From Gaeumannomyces sp. JS-464 (Eukaryota; Ascomycota; Sordariomycetes; Magnaporthales; Magnaporthaceae), in contig NGZR01000007.1 of NCBI GenBank assembly GCA_002197995.1, positions 1,818,399 through 1,882,398 on the forward strand: a stretch of 64,000 bases of DNA, written 5' to 3'. Position numbers and translations under genes: made by a program. The notes below the pieces were generated by a model. It did no database searches and was not told where the DNA came from. It saw only the letters and a list, made by a program, of their open reading frames with translations. Below, one piece after another: positions 10,988-21,524 of the stretch (positions are counted from its first letter, which is position 1; each line of letters begins with the position of its first letter).

Positions 10988-12227
10988 TTATTCGCCTAAC
11001 TTCCGCAGCTCCTCGCCGTCCTTCCTCGCAAGCCCCTCCCACTTTGATCGAAGATACGGCATGACAATCCAGCTCATCAAGGGCTGGAGCAGCGTGTCGA
11101 CCACGCCCCAGCCCCTCTTGGGCGAGGCCCCCATCATGTTCGCAAACAGGGCGTGCTGCTCGAGCGAGTACGTGACGATGAAGTCGCCCCGGTCGACCGC
11201 CCTGATGATCATGCCCGCCACCTTCTCCGACGACGGGAACTTGCCGACCAGCTTCTCGATCGGCTGGTGCAGCCCCTGGATCGTCTTGTTCAGCTGCACC
11301 TTTGTCGCCTGCTCCTTCATGAACCCCGGCGAGACGAAATCGCCCGGGAAGGCGCAGTGGATCGAGTAGTGTGACGCCGCCGTGTCGTGGCGGAGGACCT
11401 CGAGGCGCAGTGTGTCTGCCAGGGCACGCAGGGCGGCTTTGGAAGCTGCGAGAAAAGAAAAAAAGAAAACAAAAAGGTCAATCCTTTTGATCACCTGACA
11501 GCAAAATCCCACAAAACCGAGACTCACTGGTGTAGGCGATCGAGCCCGGCAGTCCCAGAAATGCGGCGGCGCTGTTGTGAAGACGATCTGGCGGTGCCTT
11601 TGACGGGGCGGCTTGGGGACCGATGCGTCCTCGGCGAGCCAGATGTCCATCAGCGTCTTTGCGGCGTTGGCGGCGGAGAAGTAGTTGTTGCGCATACAAT
11701 CCTCGAGGTCCTTGGCGCTCAGGTCGACGAAGAAGCCGTTTTGGTTGTAGTTGCCTCCTGCCACGCAGTAAACGATGTCCGGGACCCGGGGCTGCGACTT
11801 GAATGCCTCGTCGACCTAGGGAAAGGGATTTAGCGGTCCGGGACGTTGGAGGCAGACACGCGAAACTGGGCCTGGAAATGCTTTTTACCTTCTGGGCATA
11901 TCCCATATCGACCGCCACGATGTTGACATCTTGGGTTTTGTCAAAACAGAAGGGAGTGATTTCCTCCTTCGCCTCCTGCAGCGGGTCGTGGCTTCGGGAG
12001 AAGAGGGTGATGTGTGCACCTGGCTGGTATTAGAACGGTATGCTTGACCGGGATGGGATGGCATCAACCCACGTACCTCGAGATGCCAGTTCTTTGGCAA
12101 GGGCTCTTCCCAATCCTCCAGCGCCTCCAGTGATGAAGGCGGTCTTCTCGAAACGTCAGCGCTTGCCCCACGTCTTCTAGAGAGGCAGAAACTCGTCACC
12201 TGCCTTGCCGATCAAGTCTTGCTTCAT
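10988..12227 (-). CDS. 3-ketodihydrosphingosine reductase-like SDR (TSC10/FUM13 type)
   Basis: The protein is about 330 aa, a short-chain dehydrogenase that would reduce a 3-keto sphingoid intermediate with NADPH. Seen are the nucleotide motif TGGAGGLGRALA, an NNY motif (CMRNNYFSAANAA), the catalytic pair in YTTSKAAL formed across an intron, and FPGDFVSPGF, as in 3-ketosphinganine reductases. A hydrophobic C-terminal stretch (LLQPLMSWIVMPYL) fits the membrane-associated tail of KDSR proteins. Exons on the minus strand are about 10988-11445, 11528-11815, 11889-12019 and 12077-12150. The 5' exon is uncertain: the ATG at 12227 needs a frame correction near 12150. FUM13 in fumonisin biosynthesis has the same role. 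Divergent from the oxoamine synthase. Confidence 0.88.
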
Positions 12228-12786
12228 TTTTGGTGGCTGGACGATGGATGGATGCCCTGAGTTTGCTACCAAAGGGCAAAAAGAACACTCGGGACAGGCT
12301 GCAGTTTGTCTATTCCTTTGTTTTCTCGTCTGAGACGGTCAGATGCTATGGATGATGATATGGATGGATCCTTGGGGCGGACCGCGGCCTCCTCGGCGGA
12401 ACGGTCTGTCCTATCGCGGGCCACCCCCATCCCGGTCAGCGGCGCTGATGTCGGGTCCGCCCGTGCCGGCAGCATCGGGTTCCGGCCCCGGATCCAGACC
12501 AAGGTGCGACGCGACACACTGCACGGAGGCATTCACGCCGACATGATTACTTGCAAACACGTATTCCGGAACACGGCTTAGGTTCGTAGGCAGGGACTGG
12601 CATTTCATTGTAATACCAGGTCCAGATGCTGCAAGCTCGACTTTTTCTCTTAAACTGCAACCCACCATCGTCGCGACGTAATCCGTTCCATCCCAGGCCA
12701 CCACACGACGAGCGCGATTGACTCATTCTATCAACGAAACACACTCGGAGCTTCTCTCGTCAGCACACCCCTTTGCAAATCTCAAC
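12228..12786. promoter_or_regulatory. Shared divergent promoter, SDR / oxoamine synthase
   Basis: This 559-bp region separates the two genes that would carry out consecutive steps (condensation, then 3-keto reduction), so shared control is plausible. No open frame in it has family resemblance, and I could not pick out a defensible transcription-factor site. Confidence 0.5.
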
Positions 12787-14338
12787 ATGTCTGAGGCAGC
12801 AATCTCTCTGCTATCCGGCTGGATCAAGAGCCAAAAGCCCCAAGCCCCCCAGATGAAGGACGCACCGACTTTCTTCCGCAACCTCGAGGAGGCCCTCGAC
12901 CTCCGCCGCGCGGACCACTCCATGTTCACCCGCACCAAGTCCGCCTGGAAGCTCGGCCACGCGTACGACTTCTGCTCCAACGACATGCTCTCCCTCGGCA
13001 AGACGGGCGCGATCCGCCGCGCCTTCCTCGGCGAGCTGGCCCGCAACCCGGACTTCATGATGTACTCGGGCGGCTCGCGCCTCATGGACGGAAACTACGG
13101 CTACATCGAAGAGGTCGAGGCCGAGATCGCGGCCTTCCACGGCGCCGAGACGGCGCTCATCGTCGGCAGCGGCTTCGAGGCCAACATGGCCATCTACGCC
13201 GCCATCCCGAGGCCTGGCGACGCCATCGTGTACGACGAGCTGGTCCACGCGAGCACCCACGACGGCATGAGCACCTCCCTGGCCCAGTGCCGCGTGCAGT
13301 TCCGGCACAACGACGTCGACTCGCTCGAGGCCATCGCGGGCATCATGGACACGCAGCCGCAGGTCGCCGACGGCTCGCGCTCGCTCTTGATCTCGGTCGA
13401 GAGCGTGTACAGCATGGACGGCGACGTCTGCCCGCTGCTGGAGATGATGGACGTGGCCAAGGAGATGTGCCCCAAGGGGAATGCCGTCTTCATCGTCGAC
13501 GAGGCCCATGCCACCGGCATTCTGGGGCCCAAGGGGGCGGGCCTGGTGTCTCAGTTGGGTGTTGAGAAGCAGGTGGCAGTGCGGTTGCATACCTGCGGAA
13601 AGGCGCTGGCGTCAACTGGAGGTAAGAGAATATGACTCTCGCCTACGCCATGCAATGAGGCAAAATTACTGATCCCCCAGTTTGGGTGTTAATTAGCGGA
13701 CATCCTTGGGAACGACTCGGTCCGCAACACCATTATGAACTTCGCCCGCTCCGTCATCTACACCACCGCTCCCTCGTTCCCGACCGTTGCTGGCATCAGG
13801 GCAGCATACAAGCTCATGGCCGACGGCGAGACACAAAAAGTAAGCAACCGCCTCCATCTCTCATCTTATTCTCCCATAAACGACACAAAATACTGACTCC
13901 CGCAACCACCCGGATAGTACCAAGACAACATCCAACACCTGGTCAAGCACTTCTTCAAGACCATCCAGGCCAGCCCTCACTGGGCCAAGGCCAACGAGGC
14001 GGGCATCCTCAGCATCCCCGTGATCGAGGACTGGGAGGAGCGCGAGTTCAACGCCCACATCGTGCCGCTGAGTCGCGCCAGCGCTACGTCTGGTGGCTGG
14101 TCTTCCAGCTGCAGCTGGCCTTCCCCGTCGACTACCCCACCGTGCCGCGGGCCAGAGCCGCATCTGCCTCATGTTCCACGCGGCCAACACGTCGGAGCAG
14201 GTCGAGCACCTGGCCAAGACCATCTGCGACTGGGCCGCGGAGATGATGGAGATCGAGGCGAGTCCCGGCGGGGGCAAGAACAAGATCCCGAAGGCTGCGC
14301 AGCAGGTCTATGCGTTGATGGCTGCGCATAGTAGTTGA
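12787..14338 (+). CDS. Alpha-oxoamine synthase (PLP, AONS/SPT-like; FUM8-type releasing enzyme candidate)
   Basis: This class II PLP-dependent acyltransferase of about 466 aa condenses an acyl thioester with an amino acid, losing CO2. Visible signatures are NYGYIEEVEAEIAAFHG, VDEAHATGILGPKG (the PLP-ring Asp and His) and HTCGKALASTGG, whose Lys is the Schiff-base residue. Introns are 13622-13696 and 13840-13917. Unlike FUM8, which is a two-domain protein of over 800 aa, this is a single oxoamine-synthase domain, like the stand-alone enzyme reported for sphingofungin-type clusters. Frame breaks occur near 14068 and 14150, the latter in a G run; the open frames resume in order and reach a TGA at 14336-14338. 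It is the most diagnostic gene of the cluster: a PKS lacking a release domain beside it suggests release as a 3-keto-2-amino product. Confidence 0.9.
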
Positions 14339-14803
14339 AACTAATGGCCACAACTCACTCGAATCACATGCGCCAAATAATAACATAGACCGTCAATCTC
14401 TCCCTATGTATATATGCCTGTTTCCTCATTCCATCTCGTCATGGTAAGCTGCAACATTTGACTTCCTGCCTCGTCAACCCCGGCACCTACCATCGAGTCC
14501 TCAGGGATCTTCCGGGCAGCTTCGGAATATTTGCCTCCACCGGGAAGGCCAGTCTTGCGATCCTGGAGGCGTCAAGCTGTTCTAGGTAGCAAGTTTTGAG
14601 TTTTGTCGACGTTTCGTGCCACCCGCCGCGTTGATGTTTTCGGGGCAAACGAAGGCACAAAACGTGATAAAAAGCAATAATTACACGCCCATGGAATACC
14701 TGGGCTGGAGGCAATCTTCGGGGTGACGCGCGGCTTTTGAATTGTGAAGTCTTTGTGATATGTACACACTCGCGGCCGGAGACACTTTCAATATCTCATC
14801 GAT
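14339..14803. other. Cluster-to-transposon spacer
   Basis: This 465-bp stretch holds the 3' flank of the oxoamine synthase and AT-richer sequence up to the element insertion. Nothing codes convincingly. Confidence 0.5.
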
Positions 14804-14811
14804 TTTAATAA

Positions 14812-14842
14812 GAGGCTCTTCCCGGCCACGCACCCTTTTTGC
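14812..14842 (+). repeat. Left terminal inverted repeat of the hAT-like element
   Basis: This 31-bp sequence is the exact reverse complement of 15608-15638. It runs from GAGGCTCTTC to CCTTTTTGC. Confidence 0.92.
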
Positions 14843-14877
14843 ATCTACACGCACCCTTTTTGCATCTACACGCACCC
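14827..14877 (+). repeat. Subterminal 21-bp tandem repeat
   Basis: Two exact 21-bp copies (14827-14847 and 14848-14868) plus a partial third start inside the left inverted repeat. Subterminal repeats of this kind often act as transposase binding sites in hAT elements; that function is inferred here. Confidence 0.85.
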
Positions 14878-14991
14878 TGCCCCACTTTTGGCCCGTGCAA
14901 CGCCTGTGCGTTCCGGTTTCGCAGCCTACGTAATTTTGCCTGCAAATTGAACTTGGTGCCATTTTTGATCCATTTTTCAACAATTACCCCT

Positions 14992-15347
14992 ATGAACGAA
15001 GTGATCACGATCTCGAGCGACGACGAGGCCGGGCCGGACGAGGCTGGGCCGGCCTCGAGGGACCGCGCCCTTTGGTAACGAGGCGCCGGCGGCAGGGCCT
15101 CGCACCCGCGCCCGCACGGGTATACGGGCCAGCGCAAGGCGTGATTACTCTCAACACGAACTGGGCCTCCCTGGAGGCACGTGACGAGGCTGACGAGGCG
15201 GAAGGTCTGGTGCTTACCCTCGGCACTCCCCTACCCTCAACGCCGGCCACTTTCCCCTCAACGCCGGCCGCCCTGCCTTTAAGGCTGGCCGGGAGGGCCT
15301 CCACGTTCTTTCCAGCGCCTGCGCCGGCCTTTGACGAGTTTTTTTGA
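14992..15347 (+). pseudogene. Short internal reading frame of the hAT-like element
   Basis: From the ATG at 14992 a short acidic peptide starts with EVITISSDDEAG, a good match to a SUMO-interacting motif (hydrophobic core followed by Ser/acidic residues). That frame stops at 15078. A second open frame overlaps it and runs Pro/Ala-rich to 15347, so the two may be one frameshifted coding remnant of about 118 aa. It could be the start of an element-encoded protein whose rest has been deleted. No enzyme motif is present. Confidence 0.4.
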
Positions 15348-15607
15348 TCCCTTTGCGAGTCCCTAGGCCCCTTTGTAGCCCTAGATAGACGGCCTTAACG
15401 CCGTGCCCCTGCACTTTTCCTATGTAATTTGGCTGCTCAACACCGCGTTTTTGATCGTTTTTTAATAAATTGCTCGTGGCGATAACTTCTATTTGCTTCC
15501 CTCCTGTTGATTGAGCCCCTGCCTGCATTGAAGCCTATGTTCGTTTGTGTGGGCGCCCCATAGAAAGTTGCATGGCGGCCGATATCGGTGCGGGTGTGCG
15601 TGTGGGA

Positions 15608-15638
15608 GCAAAAAGGGTGCGTGGCCGGGAAGAGCCTC
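15608..15638 (-). repeat. Right terminal inverted repeat of the hAT-like element
   Basis: This 31-bp sequence is the exact reverse complement of 14812-14842; similarity weakens further inwards. It is followed directly by the TTTAATAA duplication. Confidence 0.92.
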
Positions 15639-15646
15639 TTTAATAA

Positions 15647-18203
15647 CCCATATCCTTACTGCTACCCCAGTTTTGCGAAAGCCTTTTTATATTCATATGT
15701 GTAGAGTTTTGGTGCAGCCTTTACCAACCAGCTTCCGTCCATTGCGCGAGTGTTTGCCCCATCAAAACAACCTTTTTTGGCCCCGTTTTCAATTTTTCAA
15801 GTTTAGGCAAGAATAGATGATAAGAGTGATACTGTTTTGTCACAAAAACAACACGTGGATAAACGACCCCCAGAGTCGGGGCCGCGAGCGCATTACCGAG
15901 GCTGTAGTATGAATGCGAGGACAGAGTATTGTTATTAGCATGGATTTCCTAGTACCGTATTATAAACTTGCACAAAAGCTCTCATACGCGAGCCTCAACA
16001 TCGGAATGCCAAGGATTGAATGCAACCTTTGTACAGCAGGCCGATCCATGGCTTTGGCAAGCAGTGCAATTAGGGGCCGCTCATGCAAAAGATCAGTGGA
16101 TCAACGAATCCTGCATCGGGTGGATGATACGATACGGGAAACCAAAGTGGGAATATACAGCAATAATTACCGCTAGAAGACCAGTCGGGCTCTGCCACGA
16201 GGTGGCCAAAAGGGGAAGCGCGGAAGTCAGATCTCGTCTGCTAGTTAGCGTCGAGCAAAACTTCCAAGTAGAGACATGCATCCAATGCGGCCCGCCCCAA
16301 ACGGCTGGAATCTGTTGGCCCAATCGTAAAAGCGATCTGGATGCTCCCGTCAGATCCTTATGCGCGCCCAAAACCCCCAATGGAAGCGGTCAGCCCCTGC
16401 TGAGCTACAGCCAGGCGCAGCGCGAGGAGCCGGACTGCTGCCGTCATCCTGCTCGTTGATTCTTTCTTTTTCCAGCCACCGGCTCCCCAACGCTGCCAGC
16501 TCCTCAAGGCCCAGGTCCCGGCATCTGGGTCTTGGCACCAGATGTCAGCTGTCACTAGCTGGTCTTGTCATGGGGAAGCTTTCTGGGCCAGGCTCCGTGG
16601 GAATGGTAAGCCGCCAGCAGCTGTGCCACGCGACTGTGCCGCAAATAGGCTATGGCGCCCCGTTTATCAGAACCGGTGGGGTCGCTATTGGCTGGCGGTT
16701 GGGTGCCTGCAGCGGCCACGGCGGGATTGAATCGGCCTTGCCGGGAGTCAGGAGCGATGGGAGCCTGGAGCACCTCCCTCCTAGAAAGGACGGCTGTGTG
16801 CTTTGTTATGATTTCTTGCCATCAACAATAATTAATGAATTGTTCCCCATTCTTTGGCTTCTTCGGAGATGTCTCTGGGGCGTTCCGCAGGCAGAACCCC
16901 GTTGGAAGCGAGCCTGACATCAGATGTCGCCTGCCACCAGGTGTCAAGCCCTACGATGCAGCGATATACCCGACTTGCCTGTTTAGGAAAGCGATGCTAC
17001 CAAGCGACATGACAAACACCCAGGGCGCAACTCCCCTTTTCGGCCCTGGGCCGACTCCCGGGTGCACCCGCCCCTTGGGTCGGTCTAGAACGGCCTCTGT
17101 CAAAGGGCAGGTTGATCTGACGTGCAGCCTTCAAACGCATGTTAACCGCAAAAAAAGGACAATGCATGCCCATGCCAAGAGAGGGGTCTTAGTAACGATA
17201 GATCTCAACGGCGGTGTGAGGGACGAGGGGTTCCAGCCAATATCACCGGCCCACGACTCGGTAGGGCTGCATTGAATGGCCATTTTCCAGGGGTCCTTCT
17301 TCCCACCCAAATGGTTGAGGACGCACCGATGTAACCAGGTCCAGCATGCATGGTATCACTGGAAATGACTACCTACCTAGGTACCTACCTACTGCGCCGT
17401 TTGTTCAGATTCCTTTGTCGGGTTGCCAGTGCACCCACGGCATGGGGCGGTCATCACCATCAGCCGCAAAAATCAAAAATCTAGACCCTCCAGAAACATC
17501 CCCAGCATAATTCCACGGAAAGCGGGCTTGAAGCTTGGCCCGCAGATTTGCGGGCTCCCATGGACATAAGCTGGTGTCGGCCCCCATTCTCAGCTCCTCA
17601 ACGCGATCTGGGGAGAGTCGCATTGGACGCACCGTTGAGGCGCGGTTTTACGCAGCCGGCCTCACGATTGGCGGGCTCCCCCGCGGCGGCCCGACGGCCG
17701 ACCTGCTCCTATGGATCGAGGGACGCATTCGAAGGATTTGCTATAGGGCTTTCACATCTTACCTTCTTTTTTTACACACTATAAGCCCTAGGTCGACAGG
17801 CAGGCAGGACGTCGGCCTGCCGATCCAATCACGACGGCGTTCCCTGTGGACATTATTGACGTCGCCTAACGAAGGCATCGTGGTTTGGAATTATTGGAGG
17901 CCAACAATGCTCTTGGCATACGACGTCGGCGGCAGGAGGAAGAATCCGCCCATACGATCTCACCTCTCAATGCTTCTGGCCTCGTAAACGATGATGTTTT
18001 CGCCGAGGCAGGAGAGGCCTCTTGCGATGGAGGGGAGTTCACGAGGCCTATAAAAAACCTCAACATCCTCTCCTCCAGGACCGTCCATTTCTCTCCAGCT
18101 CAGCAGCCCTCAGCAAGCCCTCACTCCAGCCCCCTCACAACTCGGCCTCACGCAGCTACCAGACGAGCCTCGCTCCAGCTTCTTTCCCTCAAACTTCTTC
18201 AAG
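15647..18203. other. 2.6-kb gene-poor stretch
   Basis: No open frame here shows family resemblance or a consistent exon pattern. It contains a small ACCTACCT microsatellite near 17370-17393. The last 400 bp are CT-rich and contain a TATA box, so they are probably the promoter of the secreted-protein gene. Confidence 0.5.
18049..18055 (+). promoter_or_regulatory. TATA box of the Cys-rich secreted protein gene
   Basis: TATAAAA lies 155 bp before the ATG at 18204, followed by a CT-rich leader, the layout typical of strongly expressed fungal genes. Confidence 0.6.
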
Positions 18204-18759
18204 ATGCAGCTCCTCGTCGTCGTCACCGCCCTCCTGGCCTCCGTGGCCTCGGCCGCCGACATCTGCGGCGCCACCGGCTCCAACTGCAACGGCAACCGCT
18301 TCTGCTGCCCCGGCATCCAGGAGGGCGGCTGCTGCACTTTCGGCGGTCAGGCCAACTCCATCGAGTTCAAGCTCCCCGCCAGGAGGTAAGCGCCCAATCC
18401 CCCATCACCAGTGTTTTTTTTTTTCTTTTTTGTTTTTTTTTTTCCGTTTTGTCGTGATCACAAGTCGAGCTGACCCCTCCATCTTTCTCCTCCCCCACAG
18501 CCGCGGTCGTGCCTGGTCGGCCGCGAGGTGCCCGGGCAACCCGCAAAACTCCTTCAGCACCAACGTCGCCGGCACCTTCTGCCAGCAGTGGTCGAGCCGC
18601 CGCTCCGCCAAGTGGCTGCAGGGCACCTCGCTCGTCAAGGCCAAGCGCGAGCCCCTCACCAACGAGGAGGACTGCGTCCAGGCCACGCAGGTCATCACCG
18701 CCCGCGGCGAGGTGCTCACCATCGCCGAGGCCGAGGAGCGCGGCATCAAGATGGAGTAA
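18204..18759 (+). CDS. Small Cys-rich secreted protein (effector-like)
   Basis: The protein is 146 aa, with exons 18204-18385 and 18501-18759. It has a clear signal peptide (hydrophobic core LLVVVTALLASVASA, cleavage expected after ASA near residue 18). The mature N-terminus is dense in Cys (ICGATGSNCNG, FCCPGIQEGGCC), with further Cys residues in exon 2, where a Lys/Arg/Glu-rich tail follows. The intron is phase 2 and holds two long T runs (18413-18442). I do not recognise a named family. The Cys pattern and size resemble fungal effectors or secreted antimicrobial proteins, but no function can be assigned. There are no frame breaks. Confidence 0.85.
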
Positions 18760-19596
18760 GGTTCGTCGCCGCCCATCTCGGCGCAACCCGCACTTGAACG
18801 GAGGCCGGCAGGGCGGGCATGCATGGTGGCTTCGATTCGGGTGGCGCGTCTCTCCTGCTGTGGGAGCTCTTGACATGTCTCGCCCGCTTGGCCCTTGTTG
18901 GAGGCGGGGAAAAGGGGGATTCGAGGAGTTTGGGGACGGGAAAGGGATTCCATGTTGTTGCTTCACCCATTTGTTCTCGTCGGCCAATTTTCCTGGGCGC
19001 GAGACTTTCATGTCTCTCTTTTTGACCCTGCAGCAAGCTGGGCCCGGCTTGCGCAAGGCGACTTTCCTTTTTCTTTAGATGTTAGGGTAATGTTCAGCTG
19101 AATTTCGCTCCAAACAAAAAGGCTCCGAAGTGATTCGACAATGCGGGTAATGCTGCTGCTCCCATCCGACGATTGTATCGAATTCCCCAAACCGTTGGCC
19201 ACAAAGACGGCGGCCTTGGCATTGAAACCGTCACGTCGCAGATCTCCCGAAAAGACGCCAAAGCATCAACGGTGGCGTCTGTGGTCTTGCGGGCCGACTG
19301 CAGCCTCCAGCGCCAATCCTCGCGTGTGCGCTCTGGGGAGTGAAATTTGTAAGGCTTCTGCTAGATGATTTAGTTCCCTCGGGACCGAACCGGCGGCCGT
19401 GGCCTAAAAGCTCCGGCCGATTACAGCCACAAGATCGAAGGGTTCAATACGCGCATTTTTACCACGTGCTGCGCAGTGTCCGTGAAGGGCCGATCTCGTC
19501 TGAGCGACAGATCGATCCATGGACGGGTCTAGACTTTCGGCTTGCGAATTACAATTATTCGGTGTCGGAAAGACATCTGCTTGTGCAGCATGGCTT
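18760..19596. other. Intergenic region between secreted-protein genes
   Basis: This 837-bp stretch contains the 3' flanks of two convergent genes. I see no coding sequence, RNA gene or repeat. Confidence 0.5.
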
Positions 19597-20216
19597 TCAT
19601 TCCGTCCAGACATCAAAGCCCGACATCTCCTCCTCGCTGCAGGGCCCCTTGTGAAGAACCGAATACCTCCCAAACCCCAGCCGGCCAGCAGCGATGGGCA
19701 TCTGCAAAACGGCCGTGAGCTCGTCGCCGGGGTAGTCGGTCGTGTGGCCCAGCCCGGACACGTCCCTCGTGTCTGCAGCGACAATGATGCCATTCCTCCC
19801 GCCCCGGATATCGACGCTGGTGCTATTCTCGCCGCCGGTGCCGTCCCGCCGCTGGAGGGCGACGGCAGCGTGATGCGCGCCCATCCCTGACAGGAAGACG
19901 ACAAACTGGAGGCGCGGCGCGTTGTGCAGCCCGCCCGTGTGTTGGCGGGGAAGACGGTGTAGCTAACCTGGCTCGCCGCGCCGCCTAGCAGCAGCGCCGA
20001 CGCGCCCGAGACGCCCGGCGCCGACACCGAGGCCAGGGGGCCGAACTGCCAGCACTCGAAGACGGACGCGTTGGAGGCGGCGGATACCGCGGTGATGTTG
20101 AGCGGCGGCGGTGTGCTGTTGTTGTTGTTGGCCTGGGCGTAGACGCCATGGCCGGAAAGGACAAAGGCCACGAGCGTGACGGCCCAGGGCAGCAAAAGGG
20201 CTCCGGCTGACGGCAT
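19597..20216 (-). CDS. Secreted cupin-like small protein
   Basis: The product is about 206 aa. The N-terminus at 20216 is a signal peptide (LLLPWAVTLVAFVLSGHGVYA) followed by an Asn/Pro-rich spacer. The C-terminal part contains RLQFVVFLSGMGAHHAAVAL and later a Gly-rich strand pattern that looks like a single cupin barrel. One frame shift near 19938 separates the two halves; both are open and collinear. The family call rests on pattern only; it could be another beta-barrel secreted protein. Nothing nearby suggests a pathway. Confidence 0.65.
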
Positions 20217-21524
20217 GGTTATTTTGGAAGCCTGTGATAGTCTGTAGTCCCTTGCCAGGTCGACGTCCGGATGTGTAAGTGATCGGCACTGCAACTTCCA
20301 GGGGCAAGGGTTGACAGCAAGGGCGGCAGGGCTGGATTTGTTCTAGTGAGCTGAAATGCGTGGGAGCTGGCGCCACGAAATGATCTCGTAAAACAACAGA
20401 AAAAAAAAAAAGAAAGAAAACCCCAAGGGGCGGCCAGGGTCGAGCTCGTTTTTTGCTTCTTCTGTCCTGGCCTCAGTGTCCGTGCATCCATCGCGCTTGG
20501 GTGAATGCTGCATGGTTCGGGGCAAGCGGTTCCCTGATAGCATCGTCGGTCATTGTCGCGACAGTTGCCATCCGTCATCCTGGGGATAGCTTGGAAAGTT
20601 ATCGACAGCCCAAATCCCATTGGAAAAAGACACGGCGGGTTCAGAGGCAGTGGTCTTGAGCCCTGCCGCGACTGGCTGATGCCCCATGGCCTGGCGAAAC
20701 GGCCAACCGCTTCGCGCCGGCGCCGGCCAAACAGCTGTCACAACACCAACGGTCCGGGCAACGCATGGGATGAATGGGGGAGAGTGCCACAGACCTTTCG
20801 CTGTCTGGGAAGGTCTTGGTGGAGATATGTTTTTGTTAGGCTTTGAGGGCACGTAACCCGCTTTGTGAACTGCGGCTGATGCGTTATGGCGCTCTGGGTG
20901 ACAGACGCCGCGCTAGCCTGGGGGCCGCTCAGGGGAGGAGCGTCTGGGGTTGAGGTGTCTCCACACATGCAGCTAAAATATGTGCCAACGCGCATAGTGC
21001 GGTTTGTTAAAATTGAGGCGGCAAGGGCAGCAAGTGGCACGGCGCTTGAGGAGAGGAACACAATGGCGGAGGAGTGAGGCCTACCTGTCTTGTTTCGTCA
21101 AGAGTTCCGACTATGCACGCCGTCGATCCTCCCACAGCAGCTAAGATTGCTTCTCTGTCTCGACTTGGACCCGAGGCTGGATCTCACCCAGATGCTAGCC
21201 AGGTACCCCTACTTTTCTCATCTCGGACTCGAGGCTTACCAGTTCACCGCGAGGGGCAGTCGGGAAGAGATGGAGGATGGCAAGCCGCCGAGAGCCGCTG
21301 GTGACGGACCATATAAACCGGACCGGTCCTGTTCCTCCAAATCCTCTGTTTGCACCAGTCGGTCAGGAAGCCAGCTTCGGATTCTCACACTCCTTGAATC
21401 GTTTTGCCAGTCACTCATTTGCAACAGGCACACTCGTTAACCACACGCTCTTTACTTTTCCTTATCAACACTCCTTCATATTTTGATACCCCCTTCTCCC
21501 GAGCAAATAGTTCCGCTTGAAACC
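20217..21524. other. Divergent 1.3-kb promoter region
   Basis: This lies between the cupin-like and HsbA-like genes, which are transcribed away from each other. A TATAAA at 21312-21317 lies 208 bp before the HsbA-like ATG, and a 12-base A tract lies near 20400. No further gene is supported. Confidence 0.5.

Larger units (their letters stand above)
14804..15646. mobile_element. Non-autonomous hAT-like DNA element with TIRs and 8-bp target duplication
   Basis: The element body is 14812-15638 (827 bp). Both ends carry a perfect 31-bp terminal inverted repeat beginning GAGGCTCTTCCCGG, and the identical 8-mer TTTAATAA sits immediately outside each end (14804-14811 and 15639-15646). An 8-bp duplication is the hallmark of hAT-superfamily insertion. 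The element is too short for a transposase. Perfect TIRs and duplications point to a recent insertion. It lies 0.5 kb downstream of the biosynthetic cluster and may mark its right border. Confidence 0.88.

Noticed and set aside
15072..15347. Independent Pro/Ala-rich gene
   Set aside because: It lies wholly inside the hAT-like element, has no motif and overlaps the SIM-like frame, so it is treated as element-internal remnant.
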